From contig QRFJ01000007.1 in the NCBI GenBank assembly GCA_006176705.1, forward strand, positions 4,762,276-4,826,275: a stretch of 64,000 nucleotides of DNA. Reading direction: 5' to 3'. Both the position numbers and the translations under genes were made by a program. The notes under the pieces are model-generated. The model was not told the origin of the DNA, made no database searches, and worked only from the letters and a program-made list of their open reading frames with translations. The number at the start of each line of letters is the position of its first letter. The stretch's first letter is position 1. Shown here piece after piece: positions 13,529-25,500 of this stretch. This DNA comes from Cocos nucifera (lineage: Eukaryota > Streptophyta > Magnoliopsida > Arecales > Arecaceae).

Positions 13529-16500
13529 AGGAGAGTTGCAGCGGAAAGGTTTTCCCTGATATGGTGTCTAGTCATGCAAATTTACATGTTATATCGTGTG
13601 GAGGTGTACACACACACACACTTGAACATGCAAATATTCACTTATGATATTCTAGCTGTATGCAAATTAGATCATGACAATGAAAAGAACAAAAAACTGT
13701 TATACGAACAAATGGAATTTACTCTATGAATTATTTTTACTGCTTTTCCCAGTACTAAGGTCATCAGCCTATCTTGAAACAAGTCATTAAGTTTTCTTGA
13801 CCACTTCCAGAGAAGACTATTTTTGAAGAATGGAGGTTGATTTGGCTGTTGCAACAAACTTCAAAATGAAAACATGCAAGCACCTGCCACAAAGTATGAA
13901 GCAAAGGAATCCTTATATTCAACCAAATAAACAAGTAGATCTACAGCTCCAGAAATCATGAAAAAATAACTGAGTTGATGAAGAAAGTTTGATCTATCAG
14001 CTTACTTGAAAAGGAGTACTGACAAGATTAACTAATTGAAGCACAAAACATTCAAAATTCTAACAGGCTGCACCCATTGCACAGTTTAAGTACTACTGAC
14101 TAATAAAGAGTAGAGGCACATATAAGCATTCTTAGTACGTCTTATTTAGTTATTGACTGGTTAAATATTTTCCAGCCTATCAATTTAGTCTACTAAAGCT
14201 ACTGAACTGAATCATCAGAACCTATAAAACATGATATGGAAAGATTACCTTCAGCACATTAGAGCTATTTGATAATGTCTTAAGGCTCTCATCTTTTAAT
14301 GTATGTCCAAGAGCATTTTTTGCCCCCAAAGTTCTCCTTGATAAGCCATTTTCCTCATGTAGTTTAGAAAGTTGCTCCTGTCAAGTATGACACAATAAAT
14401 GAGACGAATCACATGCTTAAAGCTAAAATTAACATTTATTGTATCAACTGTAGACATCACTGTGTCTCACTTTGTATTTTGATTAAAGAACTCCGATCAA
14501 AAAAGATAATGGTTGAAGTGAAAATTTTGGAAGTGATTGTAAGTTAAAATATGGTACATCCATCAATGAAGACAAGGTATGCTAGACAGAAGGGAGGTGA
14601 TAGAAAGATCTTCCATGATAAATAAGAAGTAACAACATTTCAACTTGGTCTAATAAACCTAATCCCAACACATTAGAGGAACTCTCAAGAAAATTACAAT
14701 AATCAATATAGAATGTATAATTCCAACAGATATCAGAAACTTTAAAAAATCAAATTTTCTGGATTCCTAGAATTAGAAAACTAACCATAAGAAGCCATCA
14801 AAACTATTATATGATATAAAATGATGCAAAAATTTATAACAACTACATAGACACGTTAATTTCCAAAAGATATAAGGAACTGAAAAACCAATTTTCCTAA
14901 AGCCCTTGAAATAAAAAGCTAAGTAGCTAGCAATAAAAAACCACCCAGCTATTATATGCTACAAAGTCATGCATAAAAAATAAGAAGAAATTCTGTTTCC
15001 CCTAAAGCTGAAGACAAAGGAAAAATACACAAAGAAAAACAGAGATGCAAAGAGTGTGCAAACAACTCACAGGCACCAAATCATGCAAATCCAGATGCAA
15101 AAGATGAGAGAACCTAAAAAAGACATACAGATATTAAGCAAAGAGGTTAGTTGTAGTCAGAGAAGAAGAGAAGCACAATGTGCAATTACCATACCTCTTT
15201 CTCCTTCAACATAGCAGCATAATTAAATGAAAGTGCCTTAATTTCAGCTTCAGATGCTTGAGGCTTCTGGATATCTGCTTTGTGTCTTGCTATCTACAAT
15301 GAAAGGAATGGTTTAATCACTATCACATGCCATGCATCATTACACATAGCAATCTATTGCTAACCATAAAATTATTATGCAGTTAAAAAAAAGCCAGCAT
15401 GATCTTATCAACCAAATCCCAGAGTAAATGGAACAGAAATTGGAGGGAATATCTTTAGTCCCTTGCAAAATCACCCCAAGTTTCACAGGTACAGCGACAG
15501 ATTGTTAATACAAAACATAGTGGTAAACAAAACATGATTTCTTGAGATGACTACCACAATAAGTAGCTAACTGCACTCATCATGTAAACCCCTATCCAGC
15601 CACCCAGCTTACCTGATTAATCATTTTAACCATCCATCATAATATAAGGACAAAAGGATAATGATTTGCCATCAGTCTCTTATTGAAAAAAGTTAGCCAT
15701 ACTACCAATATATATGTCAACAAATCCCACTAATCAGAAAAAGATAATGCCAGCTAGTTGAGGATCTGAGCTGCTACTTCTTGATGAATAATTATCAACA
15801 TACATGATATGCAACACACTGGAGTAAAATCAACATGACATCAACCTTCTCAATTATTTTTGCTGAAATTCCAATTTGAAACTTGGGAGGTGGGAAAGGA
15901 AAATCTAAATATGAAGAATTCTACCCTCTTTAAGACTGATCCACAAGTCAGAAACTCCAAACTCAGTGACAGGTGAAAGTGTTTGCAAATTATCAAAAGT
16001 ACCATATTTAGAGATCAAATGAACTCTTGAAGTTGCATGCCATTTTTTTGTCATGGAAACTAGGTAGAGGCATGGGTACTAGTTTCCCACTGCAACAAAC
16101 ATAACTTTGCTACATTAACTCAGGTTCTTGTACAAGTGTGAAAAGTGTATAGGTATCAAATCTTTCTAATATTTAAGAATTTACTTTTTCAAAACTAGTA
16201 CCCTAGTGACATACCAACATATATGTCTACGGTTGATTTTGGTAAATAAGTCTAAACTGAATGATTCAGATAACATCACGAATCACACAAATAGCAAACT
16301 AGCCTGTTCTACACAAATAAGTGCTTTCCAAACATTCTATCTTGCATGCATGAAGCAAGACACAAGTTGATTACCCCAACTTTGAAGTAGATAGTACACG
16401 AACAAACTACTCAAACTTTCCTGAAAACCCAGATCTCTCGAGGTTTATAGAAAAGTGCAACTCTGAAAACTTTATCATCAGTTACAACTTACAACCCTCA

Positions 16501-17345
16501 CTCCCCAAAAGACTACCAAACGGTACCCCTGAGCACGAAGAAACCTTTGTCCCGAGTATCATTGATGTTATATTTCAAACTATATGGCTCGGAAGAGCTT
16601 ATATTACTAATTTTATCAATTTGAACCTTAGCACCACCTTTCTGTACTATGAGAAATTACATACGAAACCAAATTGTACAATCCTAAGCTTTTAAACATC
16701 TAAAACATTCATGCATATACAAGAACTAAGGACTTTTGTTTTTCTGGGAGGAAAAAAAAAGGAATTAACGGCAATACCATCTCGTTTCTCATGCCGGATA
16801 CTAATTTTAATATTGATTGAAAGTTCTGAATGTATGTAGATGTGGCTACTAATTCCCGAACTTTCAGAACAGGTTCATTTGCCCGAGCTTTCAAACCAAA
16901 GTTGAGATCCTGAAGCTGAACTACTTGAATAGATAACACCAGCTCTAAAATATTAAAGCATGACTTCTTATCCTGAAATCAGCAATAGATTGTCCACCCT
17001 TTTTACCCCAAATTGGCTATAAAGGTCCATAATTCCACGGACAACAAGTATTCACCCAAACTGGAATCAAAACCATCCTAATAACGAAACAACTCTTAAA
17101 AGGGTTCCCGAAATCCGTCACCGTACCTCATCGTGGGGCTCCGAATCGATTCCATTGGCGACCGGCGAACCAGTTGGAGGCGTAAACCTGGCGGATCGCC
17201 GGCGAGAAAACCGGCGGCCGGAAGCCGGCGAATCCTCCCCCACTGCCCCTCGACGTTGGATGATCTCGAGCTCTTCCTCGTCGTCCAGCACCTCGCTGGC
17301 GATCCGGGAGAGGCTCTCCTTGTACGTCGCGATCGAATTCCGCAT
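999..17345 (-). CDS. GC4: Golgin candidate 4-like protein (GRIP-related ARF-binding coiled-coil family), 3' end off window
   Basis: Twelve coding exons, all with GT-AG borders, read on the minus strand: 17127-17345, 15195-15293, 14249-14377, 12978-13175, 12586-12715, 12446-12510, 7959-8129, 7647-7760, 6652-6771, 5478-5774, 5253-5318 and 999-1201. They join in frame to 603 codons plus two bases. All introns are phase 0 except those after exon 5 (phase 1) and exon 12 (phase 2). The ATG at 17345 begins MRNSIATYKESLSRIASEVL, the conserved N-terminus of Arabidopsis golgin candidates 3/4. An acidic stretch and a basic Ser/Arg-rich stretch follow, then almost continuous heptad-rich coiled coil from about residue 74 to 600. 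The last exon here ends at SDNYVDR, just before the conserved GRAB (GRIP-related ARF-binding) region, so that domain lies beyond the left edge. Family knowledge: these golgins are cis-Golgi tethers recruited through small ARF-type GTPases. Exon borders and family assignment are seen directly; GC4 rather than GC3 is inference. Confidence 0.9.
2447..4345. mobile_element. Composite repeat block in golgin intron 11, edged by GGGCTTGGGC motifs
   Basis: This block differs in composition from the surrounding intron. Its left part (about 2447-2630) and right part (about 4180-4345) are rich in GGGCTTGGGC and its complement, for example 2451-2460 and, inverted, 4276-4284. Between them lies a copia-type LTR remnant. 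The pattern suggests an old non-autonomous DNA element later hit by a retrotransposon. I could not define exact termini or a target duplication. The short open frames across it resemble no protein I know. Confidence 0.35.
3014..3990 (+). mobile_element. Ty1/copia-type LTR remnant with primer-binding-site relic
   Basis: The segment begins with TGTTGAAACAC. It has a promoter-like TTTAAAAGG near 3490, then a stretch like the R/U5 part of plant copia LTRs (3790-3890): a T-rich run, GAAGTTTGTATGCCC, and a CTTGATCCACATTTG-type sequence. At about 3974-3985 it reads TGGTATCACGATAG, close to the initiator-Met tRNA primer site TGGTATCAGAGC of copia elements. No gag-pol remains. The left end is uncertain and I found no target duplication. 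The orientation is antisense to the golgin gene. Confidence 0.5.
8380..10230 (+). pseudogene. Degenerate RTE-type LINE reverse transcriptase in golgin intron 6
   Basis: The plus strand of this intron carries a broken non-LTR retrotransposon, antisense to the golgin gene. Recognisable pieces in order are: a KDIYKIARVRERN-like stretch (8555-8600); a palm/thumb-preceding stretch with MPDEW (about 8925-8945); an RT fragment containing GLHQESALSPFLFALVIDE (about 9336-9395) followed by a damaged FADD-box region near 9430; and a C-terminal stretch with VMSYGTECWVV (about 9800-9835) and EMRILKWIYGNTR (about 9865-9905). The 3' end has the RTE signature of ACCCTAACTAGTTTGG and AAGGCTTA (about 10185-10215). 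Stops and frameshifts occur throughout, so it is dead. Family knowledge: RTE LINEs of plants encode an endonuclease-RT protein; the endonuclease part is missing, as expected for 5' truncation. Confidence 0.8.
13473..13528. repeat. Compound (GT)n(GA)n microsatellite
   Basis: A pure GT run joins a pure GA run in the golgin intron between exons 3 and 4. A very similar compound tract lies in the ATPase gene at about 33062-33110. Open frames across it are simple-repeat translations. Confidence 0.95.
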
Positions 17346-17480
17346 CCTCCAGTCCCTCTTGGATCCCAGAACCCTTCCAATCCAAGATCGAGAAGACGAA
17401 ATCTACGGCAAGAATGCGGTCCCGACGAAGGACGAATAGAGGTCGGTAGATCTGGAGAAGGGAAGGCCGGAGGTGCCAAG

Positions 17481-17490
17481 GTTTTTATAG
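17481..17490 (-). promoter_or_regulatory. TATA box of the golgin gene
   Basis: On the minus strand this reads CTATAAAAAC. It sits about 140 bases upstream of the ATG at 17345, which would give a transcript start near 17455 and a 5' leader of roughly 110 bases. The leader is GC-rich, in contrast to the AT-rich DNA further upstream. The start site is inferred from position only. Confidence 0.6.
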
Positions 17491-18277
17491 GGGAGCAATT
17501 CCGGAAGGAGAACCGTTTAATTGTTTCATTTTCTTTCTTCTTTGATTTTAAAAAAAAAATGGATATATATATATATGGCTTCGCGTAGGAAATTAGAAAT
17601 AAGAGAGTCGGCTCCGATGAGGCAGTTTGCGCCTTCACGGTGACACGGAAGGCTGCAAGTCGCGAGATGATGCAAATAAAATCAACTAACGTTGCTTTGC
17701 TTCCCTCCCAATTAAACGTGGCGAGGTGAGCGGAAGCTACGACAACATGCGTCCACTTGGCTACCTATCTAGCATGGGAGAACGTTCCTTCCTTTTCTAG
17801 AGGGTGAGATTGAGAAGAAAACGTGTTGAATAGCGCGAGGTGGATGAGGAATATATAGAGCACGTCATGTGGTTTGCCATACTCCATGCTAAACCACGAA
17901 AAGAATTTCTTTTTGTGATAAGAAAAGAATATTTTTTTTTGAGTGATATGGGAGTAAAGGTTATTAATTTATATAAGATCCCATGTCTTGATTGACTTGG
18001 ACTGTGGATCTTTTAAAATAATACTTATTATAACAATTGTAATTATTTGAAATACCTCCAATCTATAAGTGCACTTGATTTATTTAGAAGAAATAGCATT
18101 GAGAAGATGGTTATGATCTCGACGATACATTTATTCTTTTCTTCTTTCTTTCTTTGTTGATATTTTTTAGCAAAGAAAGATTGAAAGATATGTAATGAAT
18201 GTATTATAGAGAAATGGTATATTTATAAAATAACTAAAAAATAGAAATAAATTCTTCTAAAATATTTTTTTTTCTGT

Positions 18278-19185
18278 GTTTAGTTAGGATCATGAAAGAA
18301 AGGATGGATGGGCTTGAAAGAATGGATGGCTTTTATTTATCGTTTGATTCAAAAAATTATAGAAATGATGAATGAAAAAGTTGAGTTCTCCATCCACTCT
18401 AATCTATCAATTTGCATCTTTTCAAATTAAAAAGATATAAGAAATGATGGACGAAGCATTGATGGATGAATTTTTATATTAACAAAATTATTTTTTATTA
18501 TTTTTTTAACAAAACTATAATATTATTTCACTTTTTCATTCATATTATTTTAATATATACTATAATTAAATAACTAAAACTATAATTTTGATAATTATAA
18601 TTAAATAACTAAAATTATTTTTAATTATTTTATTTTTATTTATTATTTTAATTAATTATTTATATAATATTAATTGATCATTAAATTAAATTATAAATTA
18701 ACTAGTTATTTATATTATTAATAAAATTAATTATAAATTAAAATTATAAATTAACTAGTTATTTATATAATTAATTTATTAATAATTTAATTATAAAATT
18801 ATTTATTAAATTAAACTAAATTAGAATTAAATTTTTATATAATTTTTATATAATTATATATTACAATGATTATAAGTTTATATATTATTTACTTATTTAA
18901 TATAAATTAGTATTATAAATTGATAATAATATTTTTTTAAAATGATAATTTAATAAAAATATTATATAAATATCATTCATTCTCTCTTTCATTTTTTCTA
19001 TATCAAATAGAAGAGAAAATTACTTCTATCAATCCTTCCATATTTCACCAAATATATGAAAGAATTGATGAATTTTTCATCCATCCTCTTCTTTCCTATT
19101 CCATCTATTTTTTTTTTCTATCCAACTTTCTTTCTCTATTCATCTTTTCTTCAATCCATCATTTGTACCAAATAGAGCTTTTGCG
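18278..19185. mobile_element. Possible AT-rich non-autonomous element
   Basis: The left part (18278-18460) carries GGATGGATGG-type and TGATGAATGA-type motifs. The right part (18970-19185) carries the complementary CCATCC and TTCATC motifs, and a core of about 90% A+T lies between. The outer edges read TTTAGTT and ACCAAATA, weakly like the TTTGGT/ACCAAA ends of monocot MITEs. No clean target duplication was found, so this may simply be AT-rich intergenic DNA. Confidence 0.3.
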
Positions 19186-20110
19186 TATGTCTCGTAAAGA
19201 CCATAAACATGGTTTAAAGGGTGGGACCGAGGAAAAAACAAAGAAAGAAAGAAATGAAAAATATAGGGTCAAAATAAATGGATCCTATCGTGGATGCTTG
19301 CATGTTGCAAGATATTACAACAATAAAAATATTTAATATTTTTTTTATCTTATAATTATTTTATAATAACTATTTTGTTAGGGAGAAAATATAATGGTTC
19401 TTTAATTTTCACCCCATTCATTTGAATATAACTATATTTACCAGAATTTAGATCTTTGTATGATGCATATAAAAAAAATTGGCATTTCATTTGATAGATT
19501 ATAACAAGAGTAAGTAGTGACTTTTCTTTTGATCGTCATTTCTTGTTCTACGTACTAATAAGTAGAATCTGTCACATGCAGGTGGAGTATTGCGCATTGT
19601 GTTGAAAATTTCTTTCAGAAAAAGATAAATAATTATTATTTGGGTTGTAAAATGTCAAGCAAATGAGCTTCGTCGTAGCCCCACATTTTAAACCAAAAAC
19701 TAATTCACATGCATCTGAATTCATGTTGCTTAACTTGCATGCAAATTGTTCTCTAAGAATTTTTTTTTTAAAAAAAGAGTACTAACCGAATTGATGGCTC
19801 CTTTGAATGATGCATGGGAAAACTTGAAAAATGAGATAACATCATATTATATTAATGATCAATTTTTATTTTTCAACAACATGACATTTTCTTGCAACTT
19901 AGGAAACTAATTATTACATCATTGGGTCATTAAATGTATCCTGTCTGATGAAGAGAATATCTAAAATTTAGGATATTTTGTGCCTTTTACAATTTCATGG
20001 GCTTTCTTCCCCGTATGATATTTGGTGCACGGTGAGTCGACGTGCATGCTAGTAATATTCATTTTAATTGATTTAATATTTTATTTTTGGTATCCAAACT
20101 CTATTTGGAT

Positions 20111-20241
20111 GTTTGATTGGGTTTGGATCGAATTAAGCTTCTCAATGGTCCAGTTTTGGAAGAAGTGGCTTTTACCTGGAGAGAATTGAAGTTATTTCAG
20201 TGACGTAGGCTCCCATTCGATCCATTCACACCAAACCAAAC
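20111..20241. mobile_element. Possible short MITE
   Basis: The left end GTTTGATTGGGTTTGGATCG and the right end, read as complement GTTTGGTTTGGTGTGAATGG, form imperfect inverted repeats that continue into a shared GATCGAAT. The unit is about 130 bases. No convincing target duplication was seen. Confidence 0.3.
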
Positions 20242-22589
20242 GGCCTTTAATGGAGAGACAAAAAAATAATCTAACAATCAAATATGTATTAGCGGACATG
20301 ATCATGGCTCCTAATACCTTTTTTTTTTTTAATCATGCCCATCCATGTCTACTAGCATCAAATATCAGAAAATACAAAACAAAAAAATTGAAGTTCGGAA
20401 GATGTCAGCTTACTGACTTGATTCTACTAAAAAAAAAAAAAAAGGCTTACTAAGTTGGTAAATTCTTTGCAATGTGCATCAAATGAATTAAAATCAAATT
20501 CCACCCGAAGGAAAAATTAGAAACGAACCATCCTATTTGGGACGGACTTCCATTTAGATCTACAGTAGTAATCGCAAGAACGGCTAGATGTTAACTAAAG
20601 TGGTTTTAATAAGGTTTGATCGTCGAAGACCAAAAGCTTGGAAATTATCTATTATATTCACTATTTGCTTGGGTATTGGAGATCGAGGATAGGTTCAGTG
20701 TCTTCGAAGGTGAGGTGTTGAAATATCCCCAGGTGACGAAGCATTTTACTTTCGAACCGAATTTTGTTCAAATTTTAAGTTGATGAGATTCGAACTATTG
20801 TTCGAAGTTTGATTTGCATAGACGGGATTGTCGTTGTTAGTGACGTGTGGGCGTGCAGATAATCTTAAGAAATTGGAAAAGATTTTTCTAGTTTTGTAAA
20901 AGATAAAATCCAAGACTTTGCGTTTCGTGTTTTTTTTTTTTCCTTGAAGAGATTGTTATATGAATTTGGATTTGATAGAAAAAGGGTTCGGTGCAGCAGT
21001 TTAGTTCATGGGTTTCGATCTTTAAGCATTTGTATTAGGATCAGAAGTGGATTAAAAAAAAAAAAAAAATCGTTTCATAGGATTAAACTATTATGGAATG
21101 GTGGAAAATGAGCAACAAGTAAGAGTAGAAAAAGAATGATGAAAGATATCTGTCGCAAATCTAGTAATTTTGAAACTTTCTGATTAGTAAATTCAACATA
21201 ATCACCAAAGGGTTTACAGAACTTCCGACCCATTGTTGATTGGTGAAGTTGCTTTAAGCACATGCTTATAGTTTTCTTGAGATTGATCCAACCTTCCAAC
21301 AATCAAGACCTGCCTTACTGGTAACGGGATTCTGTTGCTTTCATCAATTCATCCTCTCTCAACCTCTCTTAGTCAAATTATTAGTTGGTCTTTCTAGTCT
21401 TTTTGATTTGGTTTTTTTTGGAGATACTTTTTAATTTGGCTGCTATGTGATTTTTTTTTCAAATGCTTCATATATTTCTGCGAACGGTTTCGGAAGATCT
21501 CCCGCGCCGTTTTTTTTTTTTTTTTTTTTTTTTTGATGTGTAACAACGGAATCGATAGCTTCCCCCGATTTATTAGATCAATGAAAGACCCCCGCAGTTG
21601 TTTTTTCTCTATTTTCTAAGTATCTTGTATAGATTTTTCTTGCTATATAATCTGTGAGTGCGCGGAGGAAGTTTATGCACGCTTCTGTTTTTTTGCGCGC
21701 CCTCCCCTCCCCCCCGCCCCCCGAGTGCTTATCGTATGGCATCGATGAGGATTGCAGATCATAACCGTTCATGATGTTCCTTTCGCACATCCCAAGTGCT
21801 CAACCCCCGTGCGCGAGAGGCCAAGTGGCCAACGCACCTTAGTTGCATTCTATGACCAAGAGGACACAAATTAAGACAATGATGCAGCTTGCTTTCCTTC
21901 CATGAGCAAGTACACAAATTAAAGCAAGAAGCATGCATTATATTATTATTTTTTAGATAATTAATTTGATGGGATGGCAATCATGTGCATTCATAGAAAG
22001 CCTAACAGTACTTTTTATTAGTTGCCCCCATTAGCCTTTTTTTTAAAAAAAAAAAAAAAAAAATCAGTTTATACTCATTTTTGTGGAGTATACCAAACCA
22101 ACTGGTGCAATTAATGACTTCAATAGTTCCTACTTAATAAAGTAAGTTAATGCTATATGTTTGTATGTATAATGAATTGCCCTCACTTCTAATATTCTCA
22201 TGAATTGATGCACACAAGGAGAGATTTATGATGATTTGACCACAGACTTTAATTCACCATATCATATTGACAAAGTCCCTAATAATCATTCTCAAATGCA
22301 TGGTCTCAATTAAAGCAACAAAACAATACAACAACTAACAACTATATACATACATGCTAGATAAACATATCATTGTGAAAAAATACATCCTAATTGGGTA
22401 CAAATTACCTCTGACATGGATCCAAGCAATATATACTACTTTTCGATCTGCAAGCCCGCCACTGCTAAAATGCTCACCGATACGGGAAGCCAACCAGCAA
22501 CTTCACGGTCCCTTTGAACATTATCGATTACTCTGCAGGAGCACTTGAGATATTTGGGGGTGAATCTTGTTTTCATATACATGTATGCT

Positions 22590-25500
22590 TTATAGGAAGT
22601 AAGATAACTGTTGCTTCTTTCTCGAGCCACCTTCCCCATATAAATCATTCCACTGCTTCAGTTCGCTCATCACAGAACCCTCAGCAGCAAAACTGGCGGC
22701 AACCTGCATTAGAAAATTTGGCAAATACATAAGCATCTTTACAGGCCATCAAAGTAATGCTTCGACTCCCTTCTGAATTAGTCAGTGAGAAAATGTACTG
22801 TCTTATCTGAAAGTTAAAAAGAAAGAGGTTGCAGAATAGCATGGTTGAGACAGAGAGAGATGGATCATAGATGGAACAGATTTGCACAATAAAATGGTCA
22901 TGAACAACTCTTTAATCTGTCAGCAAAGTATGAGAATGCAAAGTTCTAATGTTTAACCTCAAATCACAACCATTATCAATAAATATTATTCCATAAATCT
23001 AGAATCTATGGTTATTAAGCAAAACAAAAGAAAAAAAAATGGAAAAGAAACCAACAATTAAATGAGCTCAAGGGCTGTATCGTTCGATTTAATCACATCT
23101 GTTGCCCGGATAAATTGAGGAGTCTGCTCATGCATGGCAGTATATCCAGATTCAGACAATGTATTTTTTGGAGTGAAGGCGAGCTCCTCAATCATTTATC
23201 ATGCCTCATCAGAATGCAGGTTTTGTTGCAGCGTGAGCATTGAAAGACACCAGTCCGGCTTATGAAACTCCAACCCACGACCAACAAAAGCTTGTCCACA
23301 ATGTTGTCAAGCCGCAACCAATGAGGCCAGATAGCATATGCACATGCATGCCCAGACATATGTACATGCATACATATGTGTGTATCAGAGTGTGCAAGTG
23401 TATAAATATGCATGCATGCACGTACATGTACCCATATATTCATGTAAATGTGGATTGTGCAAATGACTTCTGCACATGGAGCTACTAGAAATAATAAACT
23501 AACCTGACTCTTTGCTTGCCTCAAGTCTTCCATGTTTAATGGTCTGAGGGTATTTGTTTTCTCCCCATCCTCTTCCCTATTTTCTGAAGTCTCTGCCAAA
23601 CTCTCTCCTTCCTCAGCTTTCCGCTTCTCCTGAGAGAAGAAAGAATAACCACAATACATGAGTTCACAGCAATTCATCTGGGCCTCACATGTCATAAAAA
23701 GGAATCAGAATTGGAGAAGAGGCCTACGGGACTTCAGTATAAAGTTTAGTAAATACTTAAAGAAATGAAGACTTTTAATAGAACTAGGCTTTAAAAAATT
23801 AATATGAAAAAACCTCTTAATGGGTCAAGAGCAAACTTTGGAATAAAGTTTAGTAAATACTTTGATAATTGAAGATTTTGGACAGAACTATGCTTAGAAA
23901 GGAGGAAAACAGAACAAGCAAATAGGTTGGATGTAGCCTGGAGCCTGAAATATTTTTGAGAAGAGAAATTTCATCCTCATTGGCACTTCTAGAAAAAATG
24001 GGCAGATAGACATGTGATTTGCTTATCTGGAGAACCTCAAACTAGTGAGCCACAAATTTTTCAAAGAACAGGGAGGAAAACATCCAAAAAATAAATAAAC
24101 TCTTATTCGAACAGAATCATCTAGCAAATTTGCATGGTCAGCAAGATTTCAAAATTAACACACTGGATTCTAGAAAATATTAATATAGAAGCTATTAAGT
24201 CTTACCAGTTCCTTAAGCCTCTCTCTCTGAATTAGCTCTCTAACAGGGCGATATGCTGCTGTCACACATAGGTTCTGCTCAACAATTACCTCAAGTTAAT
24301 CATTAAGTACTCCATGATGCTAAATGCCACAACAAACATACAAACCTTAAGATCGCTACCACTGTATCCTTCTGTCATGGTTGCAAGCTCCTTGTAGTCA
24401 AGTCCTTCTTCAACCTTTTCTTTTGACAAAAGTTTCCTTAAAATTAACTCCCTGCTCTCCACTGGTGGTAGGCCAACCATGATTCTGTCCAATATAGGAA
24501 ATCAGAGATGGGAAAATGGCATGTTTTTCATAACTAGGCGACTACATCAGCTCTTGTGCAAGGCAAGATGCAAATATAAGACCAAACATTATTCCCAAAA
24601 AATATACAATCAAACAAACCTGCGCTCAAACCTCCTAATAATTGCTTCATCAAGATCAAATGGTCTGTTTGTCGCTGCTAGAACAAGGATTCTCTCCCCA
24701 GACTTTGTTAAGAGCCCATCCCAGTGGGTCATGAACTCATTCTTGATCTTCCGCATTGCCTCATGTTCTCCTACCCTAGTTCGCTGCCCCAGCATGCTAT
24801 CAACCTCATCCACGAAAATGATTGTAGGAGAAACCTTAGAAGCCAGTGTAAACAAAGCTCTGACATTCTTTTCATCTTCCCCAAACCACTTTGACGTGAT
24901 AGTGGACATTGAAACATTGATGAAACTTGCTCCAGCTTCATTTGCTATGGCCTTGGCTAGCATTGTCTTCCCAGTTCCAGGTGGTCCAAACAGTAGTATT
25001 CCTCTGCAAGGCTTCAGAAGGCCTCCATTAAAGAGGTCAGGACGTCGAAGGGGAAGCATCACTAGTTCCTGAAGAGATTCTTTGATTTCATCAAGGGCAC
25101 CTATGTCATTAAATGTCACCCCAATTTCATTCGCTGGGATGACCTCTGGTCTGATCCGCTTTTCAAATTCGTTGTCTGGAGAAACTTCCTGTCAAGAGAA
25201 AAAAATAGAAAAATTGGAGTTAAATAAGTTTGGCAGCATCTAACAACCATTTTCCAATTGAAGGGGACAGGTTACCATAGAGGACCTCAGTCAAAAATTG
25301 GACAGCTCTAATATATTTAACAGAATTCAATGGTAGTCCAAAAATTTATGTAACTATAGTAAAGATCAAAGACATATAACTTTTCATAAATTATTTTTAT
25401 ATGTATAACAGAAACATTTAATCTTGTATACATCAGACTATGACAAAAGAAAGCAAGAAAGAAGAAAATTTACAGGTGCTTTTGGTGGTAGAGATGAACC

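Larger units (their letters stand above)
17500..22589. other. Intergenic region between golgin promoter and ATPase gene 3' end
   Basis: I see no gene here. The first kilobase left of about 18000 is the golgin upstream region, with ACGT-core motifs such as AACGTGGCG at 17715-17723. An extremely AT-rich block follows (18480-18980), then scattered AT-rich DNA, a possible short MITE (20111-20241), and long T tracts around 21513-21534 and 22040. The ATPase 3' untranslated region must begin at 22589 and run leftward. A minus-strand AATAAA at 22014-22019 is one possible polyadenylation signal, but this is weak. Confidence 0.6.

Noticed and set aside
17133..17588. 151-codon plus-strand frame and a 180-codon minus-strand frame over golgin exon 1
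   Set aside because: They are shadows of the GC-rich first exon and leader; only the minus-strand frame from 17345 matches the family N-terminus and splices in frame.
23192..23695. 167-codon minus-strand open frame
   Set aside because: Only 23504-23629 is coding (ATPase exon 15). The rest is intron read-through, with a clear donor after 23504 and acceptor before 23629.
24479..25072. 197-codon plus-strand open frame
   Set aside because: It is antisense to the conserved AAA exon at 24620-25188, whose minus-strand reading has intact Walker motifs.
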